Shown: positions 24,594-33,372, counted from the stretch's first letter. The stretch is 64,000 nt of DNA from Gordonia sihwensis NBRC 108236 (GCF_000333035.1 NZ_BANU01000015.1:1-64000); one strand, 5' to 3'. Program-made: numbers and translations. Notes: generated by a model not told the origin, from the sequence alone.

Positions 24594-26098
24594 GTGCGCT
24601 GGCGGAGCGGCTGCGGGCGATCCGGTCCGCGCCCGAGGGCGGGCGGGTCTGTGCCTTCTTCGACTACGACGGCACGCTGATCGAGGGGTTCTCGGCCACG
24701 GCGATCCTGCGGGCGCGTCTGCGCAGCCTCGAGTTCACGCCCGGCGAACTCCTCGACGGACTGATGATCGCCCTGCGCGGCTGCTCGTCGGAGCAGGACT
24801 TCGCCGAGGTGCTCGAAGCCACGCGGCCGGCGTTCGCGGGCAAGACCTACGCCGAGTTGCTGGCGATGGGCGAGCGGCTGTTCAAAGAGGACACGGCGTC
24901 CAAGCTGCGGCCGCAGATGTGGCAGATCATTCGCGCGCACCGGTCCAAGGGACACCGCATCGTGATCGCGTCCTCGGCCACGCGCTTTCAGATCGAGCCC
25001 ATCGCCCGGCAGATCGATGCCGACGACGCGCTCGCGACCGACGTCGAGGTGATCGATGGGATCGCGACCGGCAAGATCCTCGGCAGACCTCTGTGGGGCC
25101 CCGGCAAGGCCGCCGCGGTGCGGCGCCTGGCCGCCGAGCACGATCTGGACCTGGCGTCGTCGTTCGCCTACAGCGACGGAAACGAGGATGTGCCCTATCT
25201 GGAGGCGGTAGGACATCCGGCGGCGGTGTCGCCCCAGCGGGGGCTGCGGGCGGTCGCCGAATCGCGTGGCTGGCCGATCCTGGAACTGCGGAATCCGTCG
25301 CACAACAGGCTCGGCATGCTCGCCCGCACCAGTGCCTTCTACGGCTCGTTTCTCGGCGGCGCCGCCGTCGGATTCGCCAGGGGAGTGCTCAGCGACGACG
25401 GCACGCAGGTGATGCAGAAGGCTGTCTCGTCGGGGATCGACACCGGTTTCGCACTCGCCGGGGTCCGGGTGGACGTCCTCGACGGAGGCGGCTATCTGCA
25501 GTCGGCTCGACCGTGCGTCTTCGTGTTCAACCACCAGTCCAAGCTCGATCTCCCGGTGATGATCCATCTCATCCGCGGCCAGGCCACGGGGGTGGCGAAG
25601 AAGGAGATCCGCGACCTGCCGCTGTTCGGCAGAATCCTGGAGGTCGGGGGTGTGGCGTTCATCGACCGCGCCGACGCCGGCCGGGCGATCGAACAGTTGG
25701 AACCGGTGGTCCGGAAGGTGGTCGACGAGGGGTTCTCGCTCGTCGTGGCCCCGGAGGGGACGAGGTCGGCGACGCCGCGGATCGGTGAGTTCAAGAAGGG
25801 ACCGTTCCACATCGCCATGCAGGCCGGCGTGCCGGTGGTGCCGGTGGTCTTGCGCAACGCGGGCGAGCTGATGTGGCGCGGAGCGCAGTTGATCAAACCC
25901 GGCACGGTCGAGGTCCGAGTGCTGCCGCCGGTGGACACCTCCTCGTGGGTGCCCGAGAAGGTCGGCGAGTACGCGAGCCAGGTGCGACAGCAGTTCCTGG
26001 ACGCGCTGGCCGACTGGCCGGTCACCGCGTTCGACGACGGCCGGATGACCAGGACGATGGGAGTCTTCGAGTGGCAGGAGTCCGAAGGTGACGAGTGA
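24590..26098 (+). CDS. plsC: Fused HAD-family phosphatase / 1-acylglycerol-3-phosphate acyltransferase
   Basis: This 502-residue two-domain protein has an HAD-IB phosphatase-like half with FFDYDGTL (Asp25 and Asp27) and SYSDGNEDVPYLEAVG, and a PlsC half with NHQSKLD (HX4D, about 315) and APEGTRS (about 387). It should add the second acyl chain to lysophosphatidate. The HAD half could dephosphorylate phosphatidate or lysophosphatidate, feeding diacylglycerol to the WS/DGAT gene that follows; that is an inference. It is ATGA-coupled to plsB, and its end overlaps the next gene by 11 bases. Confidence 0.93.
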   Translation: MSALAERLRAIRSAPEGGRVCAFFDYDGTLIEGFSATAILRARLRSLEFTPGELLDGLMIALRGCSSEQDFAEVLEATRPAFAGKTYAELLAMGERLFKEDTASKLRPQMWQIIRAHRSKGHRIVIASSATRFQIEPIARQIDADDALATDVEVIDGIATGKILGRPLWGPGKAAAVRRLAAEHDLDLASSFAYSDGNEDVPYLEAVGHPAAVSPQRGLRAVAESRGWPILELRNPSHNRLGMLARTSAFYGSFLGGAAVGFARGVLSDDGTQVMQKAVSSGIDTGFALAGVRVDVLDGGGYLQSARPCVFVFNHQSKLDLPVMIHLIRGQATGVAKKEIRDLPLFGRILEVGGVAFIDRADAGRAIEQLEPVVRKVVDEGFSLVVAPEGTRSATPRIGEFKKGPFHIAMQAGVPVVPVVLRNAGELMWRGAQLIKPGTVEVRVLPPVDTSSWVPEKVGEYASQVRQQFLDALADWPVTAFDDGRMTRTMGVFEWQESEGDE

Positions 26099-27539
26099 TT
26101 CCGGCGCACCGCGCGAGCCGGTGGTGGACCGGCCTCTTGCATGGGGCACCGAACCGGAGATGAGTGCGGTCGACACGGTCATGTGGCGCGGCGACGCCGA
26201 CCGCCGGTTGCGGTCGACGATCTCGATGCTCGAGGTCTACGACTGTGAACCGGATTGGGATCGGCTCGTGGCGGCGCACGACTGGGGAAGCCGGATGGCG
26301 CCGCGGTTCCGTCAGCGAGTGATCGAATCGCCGCTGCGCACCGGCACCCCGAGTTGGGAGGTGGACCCCGACTTCGACTTGCACTACCACCTGCGGCGCG
26401 TCCGGGTGGCCGGCGACGGATCGATGCGCGAGGTCCTCACCCTCTGCGAACAGCTCGCGATGACACCGCTCGACTCGGCTCGACCGCCGTGGGAGGGCTA
26501 CCTCATCGACGGGCTGGCCTACGGCAAGACCGCGTACTTCTTCAAGGCGCATCATGCTCTCACCGACGGACTCGGTGCGATTCTCGTTCTCGCGCAGCTG
26601 CATTCCACCAGCCGCGAGCCGATACCGGGCAAGCCGCAGCCGCCCGCCCCCGCACCCGGGGATCTGTCGTCTCTCGACGTGCTGAGCCGCCAGATCGGGG
26701 AGGAGATCCGCCGGCTGCCGAAACTGGCCGGACTCGCCGTCGCCGGAGTCCGGGCGATCGGTGATCCCAAGCGGACCCTGCGCCGCGTGCTTCGGTACGG
26801 CCGATCGGTTCCGAGAGTCGCCGGAATGATCAGTCCGCCCGGATCACCGCTGCTGGCCGCTCGCAGCCTCTCGTGGCGGTTCAGTGCGTTCGAGGTGGAC
26901 TTCGCCGCGCTGCGCGCCGTGAGTTCGGCGACCGGCGCGTCGATCAACGACGTCTACCTCGGCGGCCTGATCGGCGGCTTCCGGCGGTACCACGAGAGCA
27001 TGGGGACGGTGGTCGACACGATTCCCGTCGCGATCCCCATCTCGGTCCGTGAACCCGGCGATCCCGATGGCGGAAACCGGATCGCCGTCGGGCGGCTCGC
27101 GGGACCGATCGGGATCGACGACCCGTTCGAGCGTGTGCTGACCATCCGGGAGCAGGTCCGCGCGGCGCGCGCCGAGCCCGCGGTCGACATCCTCAACACC
27201 ATCGGGCCGGTGGCGGCTTGGCTGCCCGGCCCGCTGCTGGCGCAGTTCAGCGGCACCACGTCGCAGAACGATCTGCAGGCCAGCAATGTGCCGGGGATTC
27301 CGTGGGAGACGTTCGTCGCCGGCGCCCGTGTGGAGCGGATGTTCCCCTTCGGCCCGCTGCCCGGCTGCGCGGTGATGGCCACGATGATCACGCACAACGG
27401 CACGGCGTGCCTCGGCCTGAACTTCGACGCCGCCGCCGTCACCGAGCCGGAATTATTCGCCGAGTGCCTCGTCGACGGCTTCAACGAGGTGCTGGACCTG
27501 GGCGATGACCCGGGTGACCGCCTGAAGCGGGTGGTGTAG
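26088..27539 (+). CDS. Wax ester synthase/diacylglycerol acyltransferase (WS/DGAT)
   Basis: This 483-residue bifunctional acyltransferase transfers acyl-CoA to diacylglycerol or fatty alcohol, forming triacylglycerol or wax esters at the membrane surface. The active site HHALTDG (about 155-161) matches HHxxxDG, with PPWEGYLIDG before it and INDVYLGGLIGGF after. Length is normal. The GTG start has AGGAG seven bases upstream and overlaps the HAD-PlsC gene, so the acylation steps plus the terminal step are on one message, as in Rv2482c-Rv2484c. Its stop is four bases from the stop of the opposing DUF4352 gene. Confidence 0.94.
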   Translation: MTSDSGAPREPVVDRPLAWGTEPEMSAVDTVMWRGDADRRLRSTISMLEVYDCEPDWDRLVAAHDWGSRMAPRFRQRVIESPLRTGTPSWEVDPDFDLHYHLRRVRVAGDGSMREVLTLCEQLAMTPLDSARPPWEGYLIDGLAYGKTAYFFKAHHALTDGLGAILVLAQLHSTSREPIPGKPQPPAPAPGDLSSLDVLSRQIGEEIRRLPKLAGLAVAGVRAIGDPKRTLRRVLRYGRSVPRVAGMISPPGSPLLAARSLSWRFSAFEVDFAALRAVSSATGASINDVYLGGLIGGFRRYHESMGTVVDTIPVAIPISVREPGDPDGGNRIAVGRLAGPIGIDDPFERVLTIREQVRAARAEPAVDILNTIGPVAAWLPGPLLAQFSGTTSQNDLQASNVPGIPWETFVAGARVERMFPFGPLPGCAVMATMITHNGTACLGLNFDAAAVTEPELFAECLVDGFNEVLDLGDDPGDRLKRVV

Positions 27540-27543
27540 GCGG

Positions 27544-28254
27544 TTAGGCCAGATCCACCGAGGCTCCATTCGAGAACATCGAATCGTGCAGTTCCACGGC
27601 TGCGGGAACAGCGCCCTTCGGCATATCGAATACGAGCTTGACGTCGACTGCGTTGCCCGGGTTGATGTTGTCCCAGACGGTGATGTCCGACCCGCCGAGC
27701 GCGATCTGCGCTGTCGTGTCGGGCTCGAATGTCCGGTCTTCGGAGTCGGTCAGCTTCTGGGCGGTCGGAGAGAAGGACTGGGGCTTCTTCCCGATGTTCT
27801 TCACTGTGACCGACAGGATGACGAACTGCCCTTGAGCCTGCTCGGTGAGGTAGGGATTGTCACCCACAGAGGGCACGCCCTTCTCGACACCGGTGACAGT
27901 GAACTCGAACTTGCCATCCCGGACGGGAGTGTTGAGCCCCGCATCCTTCGACTTCTTGTCAGACTTCTCGTTCGTTTCATCGTCTGGGACAGCGGTCGCT
28001 GTGTCGGCTCGCTGGGAAACGGTCGCCGCGCTCTTCGCAGTCTTGTCAGTGGACTTGTCGTCATCGCCGCCGCTCATCGCCGCCGCGATGATCACCACTA
28101 CGACGACGATGCCGACGATCCATGGCCACTTCTTGCGCTGCTTGGCCGGCGGCACGGGCGGTTGCATCCCTGGGCCGACGGGTGGATGGCCATACTGTGG
28201 ATGGCCATACTGCGGGTAGGGGCCATTCGGTGGAAGGGGTGGCTGATTGGTCAT
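27544..28254 (-). CDS. DUF4352-domain membrane-anchored protein
   Basis: A 236-residue protein: a Pro/Tyr/Gly-rich cytoplasmic N-terminus with a duplicated PQYGH unit (residues 1-40), one transmembrane helix (about 43-60), a charged Asp/Lys/Thr linker (61-115), and an extracytoplasmic DUF4352 beta-sandwich (GKFEFTVTGVEKGVPS, FVILSVTVKNIGKKPQSFSP, LVFDMPKGAVP). The ATG follows CAGGAG. Such proteins are common on actinobacterial surfaces; the role is unknown. A/T content appears a little higher than in neighbouring genes, hinting at later acquisition. Confidence 0.85.
   Translation of the reverse strand: MTNQPPLPPNGPYPQYGHPQYGHPPVGPGMQPPVPPAKQRKKWPWIVGIVVVVVIIAAAMSGGDDDKSTDKTAKSAATVSQRADTATAVPDDETNEKSDKKSKDAGLNTPVRDGKFEFTVTGVEKGVPSVGDNPYLTEQAQGQFVILSVTVKNIGKKPQSFSPTAQKLTDSEDRTFEPDTTAQIALGGSDITVWDNINPGNAVDVKLVFDMPKGAVPAAVELHDSMFSNGASVDLA
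28184..28213. repeat. 15-bp tandem duplication inside the DUF4352 gene
   Basis: Two adjacent 15-bp copies (GGATGGCCATACTGT and GGATGGCCATACTGC) encode the doubled PQYGH unit of the proline-rich N-terminus. It is an in-frame expansion and may vary among strains. Confidence 0.85.
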
Positions 28255-28402
28255 CGTGCTCCTGAATGTGCGTGTGCGCAATGCGCGGAAACCGTACGAA
28301 TCTTAGGAGTCGGCAATGTCTTGTTCGGGGATATCAGCGAGCCCGGTGGACGATTAGACCGATCAGCCGACAAGCGTTTGGAAGTTCGCTGTGCCACAAC
28401 GC

Positions 28403-28437
28403 ACTTCGCCGGCGAGGTGGTGCCTCGCCGGCGAAGT
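28403..28437 (-). terminator. Strong hairpin terminator after allantoinase
   Basis: A 15-bp perfect stem (ACTTCGCCGGCGAGG with CCTCGCCGGCGAAGT) and a five-base loop lie 30 bp past the allB stop. The T-rich flank (CGTTTT) is on the plus-strand side, so it might work in both directions. Confidence 0.75.
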
Positions 28438-28467
28438 CGTTTTCCGTTGTCTGACCAGGTGATGGGA

Positions 28468-29859
28468 TCAGACGTCTCCGCGGCGCAGCATCCGGCCGCG
28501 GGGGTTCTCGAAGTCGACTTTCTGACCGCGAAGCCAGGTGCCCGTGACGACGCCGGCCAGGGCGCGGCCGTCGTACGGACTGATCGGGTTCTTGTGATGC
28601 AGGTTGCGGACGTCGACCACCTGCGCCGAATCGGGCTCGAAGATCGCGAAGTCGGCGTCGCAGCCGAGGGCGATGCGGCCCTTGTTGGTCAGCCCGGCCA
28701 GAGCCGCGGGCTTGGCCGACATCCATTCCATCACCTGCGGCAGGCCGATGCCGCGGCGCTTGGCCTCGGTCCAGATCAGCGACAGTCCCAGTTGCAGTGA
28801 TGCGACGCCGCCCCAGGCGACGCCGAAGTCGCCGCCCTCGACGTCTTTGAGGTCGACCGTCGACGGCGAGTGGTCGGACACGATGCAGTCGATGGTGCCG
28901 TCGAGCAGCCCCTGCCAGAGCAGTTCTCGGTTCGACGCCTCGCGGATCGGCGGACAGCATTTGTACGCGGTGGCGCCGTTGGGGATCTCCTCGGCGAGCA
29001 GCGTCAGGTAGTGCGGACACGTCTCGACGGTGAGCTTGACGCCGTCGCGGCGCGCCGAGGCGATCATCGGCAGTGCGTCCGAGGACGACAGGTGCAGGAT
29101 GTGCGCGCGGGCGCCGGTCCAGCGGGCGCGCTCGATCACCTCGGCGACCGCCACGTTCTCTGCGCCGCGCGGGCGGGAGGCCAGGAAGTTCGCATACTGG
29201 TTGCCCTCCGCGGTGGGCGCGTGGTCGATCGCCCGCGAGTCCTCGGCGTGAACGATCATCAGGGAGTCGTACTTCGCCAGCTCCGCCATATCCGCTTCCA
29301 TCTCGTCGGCGGTGAGATGCGGGAACTCGTCGACGCCGGAGTGCAGCAGGAAGCACTTGAAGCCGAAGACGCCCTCGTCGTGCAGCCCGCGGAGGTCGCC
29401 CTCGTTGCCGGGAATGGCGCCGCCCCAGAAGCCGACGTCGATGTAGGTCTTGCCCGCGGCTGCCCGCCGCTTGATGTTGAGCGCCTCGACCGTGACGGTG
29501 GACGGAATCGAGTTCAGCGGCATGTCGATCAGCGTGGTGACGCCGCCCGCGGCCGCCGCCTTGGTGGCGGACTCGAAGCCCTCCCATTCGGTGCGACCCG
29601 GCTCGTTCACGTGCACGTGGGTGTCGACCAGCCCCGGAATCATCACTTGATTCGACGCGAGTTCGATGACCTCGGCACCCTGCAGGCCGCTGCCGAGCGG
29701 CTCGATCGCGGTGACGCGGCCGTCGCGGATGCCGATCTCGCGGGCCACGATCCCCGCCGTCGTCAACATCTGCTCGCCGCGCAGGACCAGATCGAACGCG
29801 GTCGCGGGCTCGGCGGACACTGACTGCGCCGTCTCGTTGCTCTCCGGGCTGGTACTCAT
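28468..29859 (-). CDS. allB: Allantoinase
   Basis: This 463-residue amidohydrolase opens the hydantoin ring of allantoin to give allantoate. Metal ligands of the cyclic amidohydrolase fold are visible: GLVDTHVHVNEPGRTEW, the lysine in GFKCFLLHSG (usually carboxylated), VHAEDS, HILHLSSSDAL and VSDHSPS. The start at 29859 has GGAGGAG upstream; a GTG six codons earlier is less likely. It is divergent from the NCS1 permease, and two of the shared 17-bp palindromes lie between them, so it should be induced together with the permease when the IclR-type regulator is relieved. Confidence 0.96.
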   Translation of the reverse strand: MSTSPESNETAQSVSAEPATAFDLVLRGEQMLTTAGIVAREIGIRDGRVTAIEPLGSGLQGAEVIELASNQVMIPGLVDTHVHVNEPGRTEWEGFESATKAAAAGGVTTLIDMPLNSIPSTVTVEALNIKRRAAAGKTYIDVGFWGGAIPGNEGDLRGLHDEGVFGFKCFLLHSGVDEFPHLTADEMEADMAELAKYDSLMIVHAEDSRAIDHAPTAEGNQYANFLASRPRGAENVAVAEVIERARWTGARAHILHLSSSDALPMIASARRDGVKLTVETCPHYLTLLAEEIPNGATAYKCCPPIREASNRELLWQGLLDGTIDCIVSDHSPSTVDLKDVEGGDFGVAWGGVASLQLGLSLIWTEAKRRGIGLPQVMEWMSAKPAALAGLTNKGRIALGCDADFAIFEPDSAQVVDVRNLHHKNPISPYDGRALAGVVTGTWLRGQKVDFENPRGRMLRRGDV

Positions 29860-29921
29860 GTGCGGCTGCTCCTCCACGTGGTCGCCGGACAGATCTGTCG
29901 AGGAGAGAATACCGCAGAGTA

Positions 29922-29938
29922 ATTCCTCATGGTGGAAT
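29922..29938. promoter_or_regulatory. IclR-type operator, copy 1 (allB side)
   Basis: ATTCCTCATGGTGGAAT is a 17-bp dyad with ATTCC and GGAAT arms, 63 bp upstream of the allB start codon. It shares the arms and CATGGTGGAA core with the sites at 34687 and 34759 next to the iclR-type gene. Confidence 0.75.
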
Positions 29939-30021
29939 CACATCGTCGTTTTTTGGAACGGTGCCCAGCGGGCGTGCGACGTGCTCGGGGGTTGACATCT
30001 GACCGAGCGGTAGGCGTAAAT

Positions 30022-30038
30022 ATTCAAAACCACGGAAT
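30022..30038. promoter_or_regulatory. IclR-type operator, weaker copy 2
   Basis: ATTCAAAACCACGGAAT keeps the ATTC...GGAAT arms at the same 17-bp spacing but has a degenerate centre. It is exactly 21 bp (two helical turns) from the next copy, consistent with cooperative binding on one DNA face. Confidence 0.5.
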
Positions 30039-30042
30039 CTTA

Positions 30043-30059
30043 ATTCCACACAGTGGAAT
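30043..30059. promoter_or_regulatory. IclR-type operator, copy 3 (permease side)
   Basis: ATTCCACACAGTGGAAT is a 17-bp dyad with perfect five-base arms, 45 bp before the permease start codon, where a bound repressor would block the rightward promoter or leader. Confidence 0.75.
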
Positions 30060-30104
30060 CAGCGGTTGGCGGCAAGGTCCTCCGCGACGAGTGAAAGTCC
30101 TGCC

Positions 30105-31658
30105 ATGAGCACCGAATCATCCGGAGTGATCGAGGACGCCGGCCCCGCCTGCCGCACTGAGTCCGCGGTGTCGTTCGACGACGTCGCCGTGCGGACCGAG
30201 CAGGGACTGCCGGAATGCGTGAGTCCCGCCCTCTACAACGCCGATCTGGCTCCGACCAAGCGGGCCGGACGACGATGGAGCGCGTACAACATCTTCACGC
30301 TGTGGGCCAACGACGTGCACAGCCTCGGCAACTACGCGTTCGCGATCGGCCTGTTCGCGCTCGGCCTGGGCGGATGGCAGATCCTGCTGGCCCTCGGCCT
30401 CGGCGGACTGTTCCTGTTCCTGCTCCTGAATCTCTCGGGATTCATGGGCGAGAAGACCGGCGTCCCGTTCCCGGTGATGAGCCGGATCTCGTTCGGCATC
30501 CGTGGTGCGCAGATCCCCGCCCTCATCCGCGGCGCCGTCGCCATCGCCTGGTTCGGCATCCAGACCTTCCTCGCGTCGGTGGTGCTGCGCATCCTGATCG
30601 TCGCGCTGATCCCGTCGGCCCAGAACCTCGATGCGAACAGTTTCCTCGGACTCTCCACCCTCGGCTGGATCTCGTTCGTCTCGCTGTGGGTGATCCAGCT
30701 GGTGATCGTCAGCTACGGCATGGAGATGATTCGCCGGTACGAGGCCTTCGCCGGACCCGTCATTCTCATCACCATGATCGCGCTGGCCGTCTGGATGCTC
30801 GGCCAGGCCGACTGGGCCATCGCGTGGACGACGCCGGACTCGCTCACCGGCGGTGAGATGTGGGCCAAGATCGTCGGCGGCGCCAGCCTCTGGGTGGCGA
30901 TCTACGGCACGTTCGTCCTCAACTTCTGCGACTTCACCCGCAACGCGAAGTCGAAGGGCTCCATCGTGCGGGGCAACTTCTTCGGCATTCCGCTGAACAT
31001 GCTGCTCTTCGGCGGCATCGTCATCACCCTCGCCGGCGCGCAGTTCCGGATCGACGGCCGGGTCATCGAATCGCCGGCCGACATCGTCCAGGCCGTGCCG
31101 AACACGTTCCTGCTGGTGCTCGCCTGCCTCGCGCTGCTGATCCTGACGGTCGCGGTCAACATGATGGCGAACTTCGTCGCACCGATCTACGCGCTGAGCA
31201 ATCTGTTCCCCAAGACGCTGAACTTTCAGCGCGCGGCGCTGGTCTCCGCGGTCATCGGTCTGGTGATCCTGCCGTGGAACCTCTACAACTCGCCCGCGGT
31301 CATCAATTACTTCCTCGGCGGACTCGGTGCCCTGCTCGGCCCGCTGTTCGGCATCGTGATGGCCGACTACTGGCTGGTCCGGCGATCGCGGGTCAATGTT
31401 CCCGAGTTGTTCACGGAGGACCCCGACGGCGCCTACCACTACCGGGGCGGCGTCAACCCCCGCGCGGTGATCGCACTGATCCCGACGGCGGCGTTCGCTC
31501 TCGTCCTGGCTTTCGTGCCGGCCTTCGAAGTGGTCTCGGAGTACTCGTGGTTCATCGGGGCCGCCGTCGGTGCGATCCTCTATCTGCTCGTCGCCGATCG
31601 CAAGGGACCGTTCGCCGACGTCTCCGGCGAGGCCATCGCCGTCGCCAGCACGCACTGA
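30105..31658 (+). CDS. NCS1-family allantoin/nucleobase permease
   Basis: This 517-residue integral membrane protein has about twelve transmembrane segments and the NCS1 signature around WSAYNIFTLWANDVHSLGNYAFAIG (written in parts: WSAYNIFTLWAND, then HSLGNYAFAIG) and the GIMMADYWLVR-like block IVMADYWLVRRSRVNVPELF. NCS1 members carry cytosine, purines, hydantoins or allantoin by sodium or proton symport. The position between allantoinase and a racemase-family gene indicates allantoin. ATG 30105 is preferred, with a weak GAAAG site; an upstream TTG is less likely. Confidence 0.92.
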   Translation: MSTESSGVIEDAGPACRTESAVSFDDVAVRTEQGLPECVSPALYNADLAPTKRAGRRWSAYNIFTLWANDVHSLGNYAFAIGLFALGLGGWQILLALGLGGLFLFLLLNLSGFMGEKTGVPFPVMSRISFGIRGAQIPALIRGAVAIAWFGIQTFLASVVLRILIVALIPSAQNLDANSFLGLSTLGWISFVSLWVIQLVIVSYGMEMIRRYEAFAGPVILITMIALAVWMLGQADWAIAWTTPDSLTGGEMWAKIVGGASLWVAIYGTFVLNFCDFTRNAKSKGSIVRGNFFGIPLNMLLFGGIVITLAGAQFRIDGRVIESPADIVQAVPNTFLLVLACLALLILTVAVNMMANFVAPIYALSNLFPKTLNFQRAALVSAVIGLVILPWNLYNSPAVINYFLGGLGALLGPLFGIVMADYWLVRRSRVNVPELFTEDPDGAYHYRGGVNPRAVIALIPTAAFALVLAFVPAFEVVSEYSWFIGAAVGAILYLLVADRKGPFADVSGEAIAVASTH

Positions 31659-31705
31659 CGTCCGGCACGCCCCATTCCCGTCCATTCCCCCGAAGGAGCG
31701 AATCC

Positions 31706-32428
31706 GTGCGGATCCTCGTCGCCAACGTCAACACCACGCAGTCCATGACCGACGCGATCGCGGAGTCGGCCCGGGCCGTCGCCGCGCCCGGGACCGAGAT
31801 CGTCGGCGTCACTCCGCGCTTCGGCGCGGACTCCTGCGAGGGCAACTTCGAGTCGTACCTCGCCGCTATCGCCGTCATGGATGCGATCACGTCCTATCCC
31901 GAGCCCTTCGACGCCGTCGTCCAGGCCGGCTACGGCGAACACGGCCGAGAGGGACTCCAGGAATTGCTCGACGTGCCCGTCGTCGACATCACCGAGGCGG
32001 CCGCCTCGACGGCCATGTACCTCGGTCACAAGTACTCGGTCGTCACGACGCTCGACCGCACCGTTCCGCTGATCGAGGACCGACTGCGCCTCGCCGGTCT
32101 CGCGACGCGCTGCGCGTCGGTGCGGGCGTCCGGCCTCGGCGTCCTCGAATTGGAGTCCGACCCGGAGCGTGCCGTGGAGGCGATCGTCGCGCAGGCGCGC
32201 GAAGCGGTCGAGCGCGATCACGCCGAGGTGATCTGCCTCGGCTGCGGCGGAATGGCCGAGCTCGAGGAGAAGGTCAGGGCCGCGACCGGCGTTCCCATCG
32301 TCGACGGCGTGCGTTCGGCGGTCACCGTCGCCGAGGGGCTCGTTCGCATGGGGCTGTCGACCTCCAAGGTGCGCACGTACGCACCGCCGCGTGAGAAGAA
32401 GGTCGTGGGCTGGCCGTTCCAGATCTGA
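31706..32428 (+). CDS. Asp/Glu/hydantoin racemase-family protein (allantoin racemase-like)
   Basis: A 240-residue protein of the hydantoin/aspartate racemase family; members in purine clusters interconvert allantoin enantiomers. GTG start behind AAGGAG, 47 bp after the permease on the same strand. The second catalytic cysteine is present (LGCGGM, Cys180), but the first, normally in an A-C-F-G-D-P-G motif, is replaced: residues 74-80 read AGYGEHG. A two-base racemase needs both, so this protein may use another residue, act as a one-base enzyme, or do a different reaction. Family call firm; activity uncertain. Confidence 0.85.
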   Translation: MRILVANVNTTQSMTDAIAESARAVAAPGTEIVGVTPRFGADSCEGNFESYLAAIAVMDAITSYPEPFDAVVQAGYGEHGREGLQELLDVPVVDITEAAASTAMYLGHKYSVVTTLDRTVPLIEDRLRLAGLATRCASVRASGLGVLELESDPERAVEAIVAQAREAVERDHAEVICLGCGGMAELEEKVRAATGVPIVDGVRSAVTVAEGLVRMGLSTSKVRTYAPPREKKVVGWPFQI

Positions 32429-32452
32429 TCCGCCGACCACCGAAGCATGGAA

Positions 32453-32491
32453 CCGCCCGGCACGCGGTGGGGGAGCACGCGTACCGGGCGG
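32453..32491. terminator. Bidirectional hairpin between converging purine genes
   Basis: CCGCCCGG pairs with CCGGGCGG and an inner ACGCG/CGCGT extends the stem. It lies between the stop of the racemase-family gene (plus) and that of allE (minus) and probably serves both. Confidence 0.6.
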
Positions 32492-32517
32492 AGTGCGGGG
32501 AGACGATCTGCCTGAAG

Positions 32518-33342
32518 TCAGAGCAGGATCTGGCGGTTGACGTCCTTGTAGAGCAGATACCGGAAGTTCGACGGCCCACCGGCGTAGCAGGCCTGCGGGC
32601 AGAACGCGCGCAGGGAGAGGTAGTCGCCCTCCTGCACCTCCACCCAGTCGCCGTTGAGGTGGTAGACGGCCTTGCCTTCCAGCATCAGGAGTCCGTGCTC
32701 CATGACGTGCGTCTCGGCGAAGGGGATGGTGGCGCCGGGCTCGAAGGTCACGACGTTGACATGCATGTCGTAGGCGAGGTCCTGCGGATCGAGCATGCGG
32801 GTGGTGCGCCATTTGCCGTCGGTGCCGGGCATCGCGGACGGTTCGATGTCCCGCTCGTTCCCGAAGCGGACCGACGGCGCATGGCCGTCGACGGGCTGAT
32901 AACGCTTGCGGATCCAGACGAAGGTCGCGTCGGCGTCTGCGTCGTTGCGTGCCGACCACGCCGTGCCCGCGGGGAGGTAGGCGAACCCGCCCTCGGTGAG
33001 CGTCTGCGCATGTCCGTCGGCGACCACCGACAGCGCGCCGGAGGTGACGAACAGGAAACCCTCCACCTCGGGCTGCGGCTCGGGCCGGTCGGCGCCTCCA
33101 CCGGGCTGGACCTCCATGATGGCCTGGAAGAACGTGGTGGAACCGCCGGCGACCGGCCGATTCAGGATCCAGCCGCGCGTGCGGGTCCACTCGGGGAAGA
33201 CCGACGTGACGATGTCGGAGAGGACACCGCGGGGGATCACCGTGTACGCCTCGGTGACCACGGCCCGATCCGTGAGCAGCGCGGTCTGCGGCGGCAGGCC
33301 GCCGCGGGGAGTGTAGTACGACGCTTTCTGCGGTGGGGTCAC
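32518..33342 (-). CDS. allE: (S)-ureidoglycine aminohydrolase
   Basis: This 274-residue bicupin hydrolyses (S)-ureidoglycine to (S)-ureidoglycolate and ammonia. The C-terminal cupin retains the manganese site: ETHVMEHG (Glu, His, His) and the glutamine in CPQACYAGG; SYYTPRGGLPPQTALLTDRAVV is the conserved N-terminus (here cited as SYYTPRGGLPPQ and ALLTDRAVV). GTG start with AGAGGAG. It lies 30 bp after the DUF6986 gene on the same strand, forming a two-gene leftward unit. Its substrate-forming partner, allantoate amidohydrolase, is not in this window. Confidence 0.95.
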   Translation of the reverse strand: MTPPQKASYYTPRGGLPPQTALLTDRAVVTEAYTVIPRGVLSDIVTSVFPEWTRTRGWILNRPVAGGSTTFFQAIMEVQPGGGADRPEPQPEVEGFLFVTSGALSVVADGHAQTLTEGGFAYLPAGTAWSARNDADADATFVWIRKRYQPVDGHAPSVRFGNERDIEPSAMPGTDGKWRTTRMLDPQDLAYDMHVNVVTFEPGATIPFAETHVMEHGLLMLEGKAVYHLNGDWVEVQEGDYLSLRAFCPQACYAGGPSNFRYLLYKDVNRQILL

Positions 33343-33372
33343 GACGTCTCCTCTGTGGGGTGTGAGTTCGGT

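Noticed and set aside
22146-26182. Long leftward frames opposite plsB and plsC
   Set aside because: Same antisense artefact; low-complexity composition, no ribosome binding site, and the plus strand encodes clear families.
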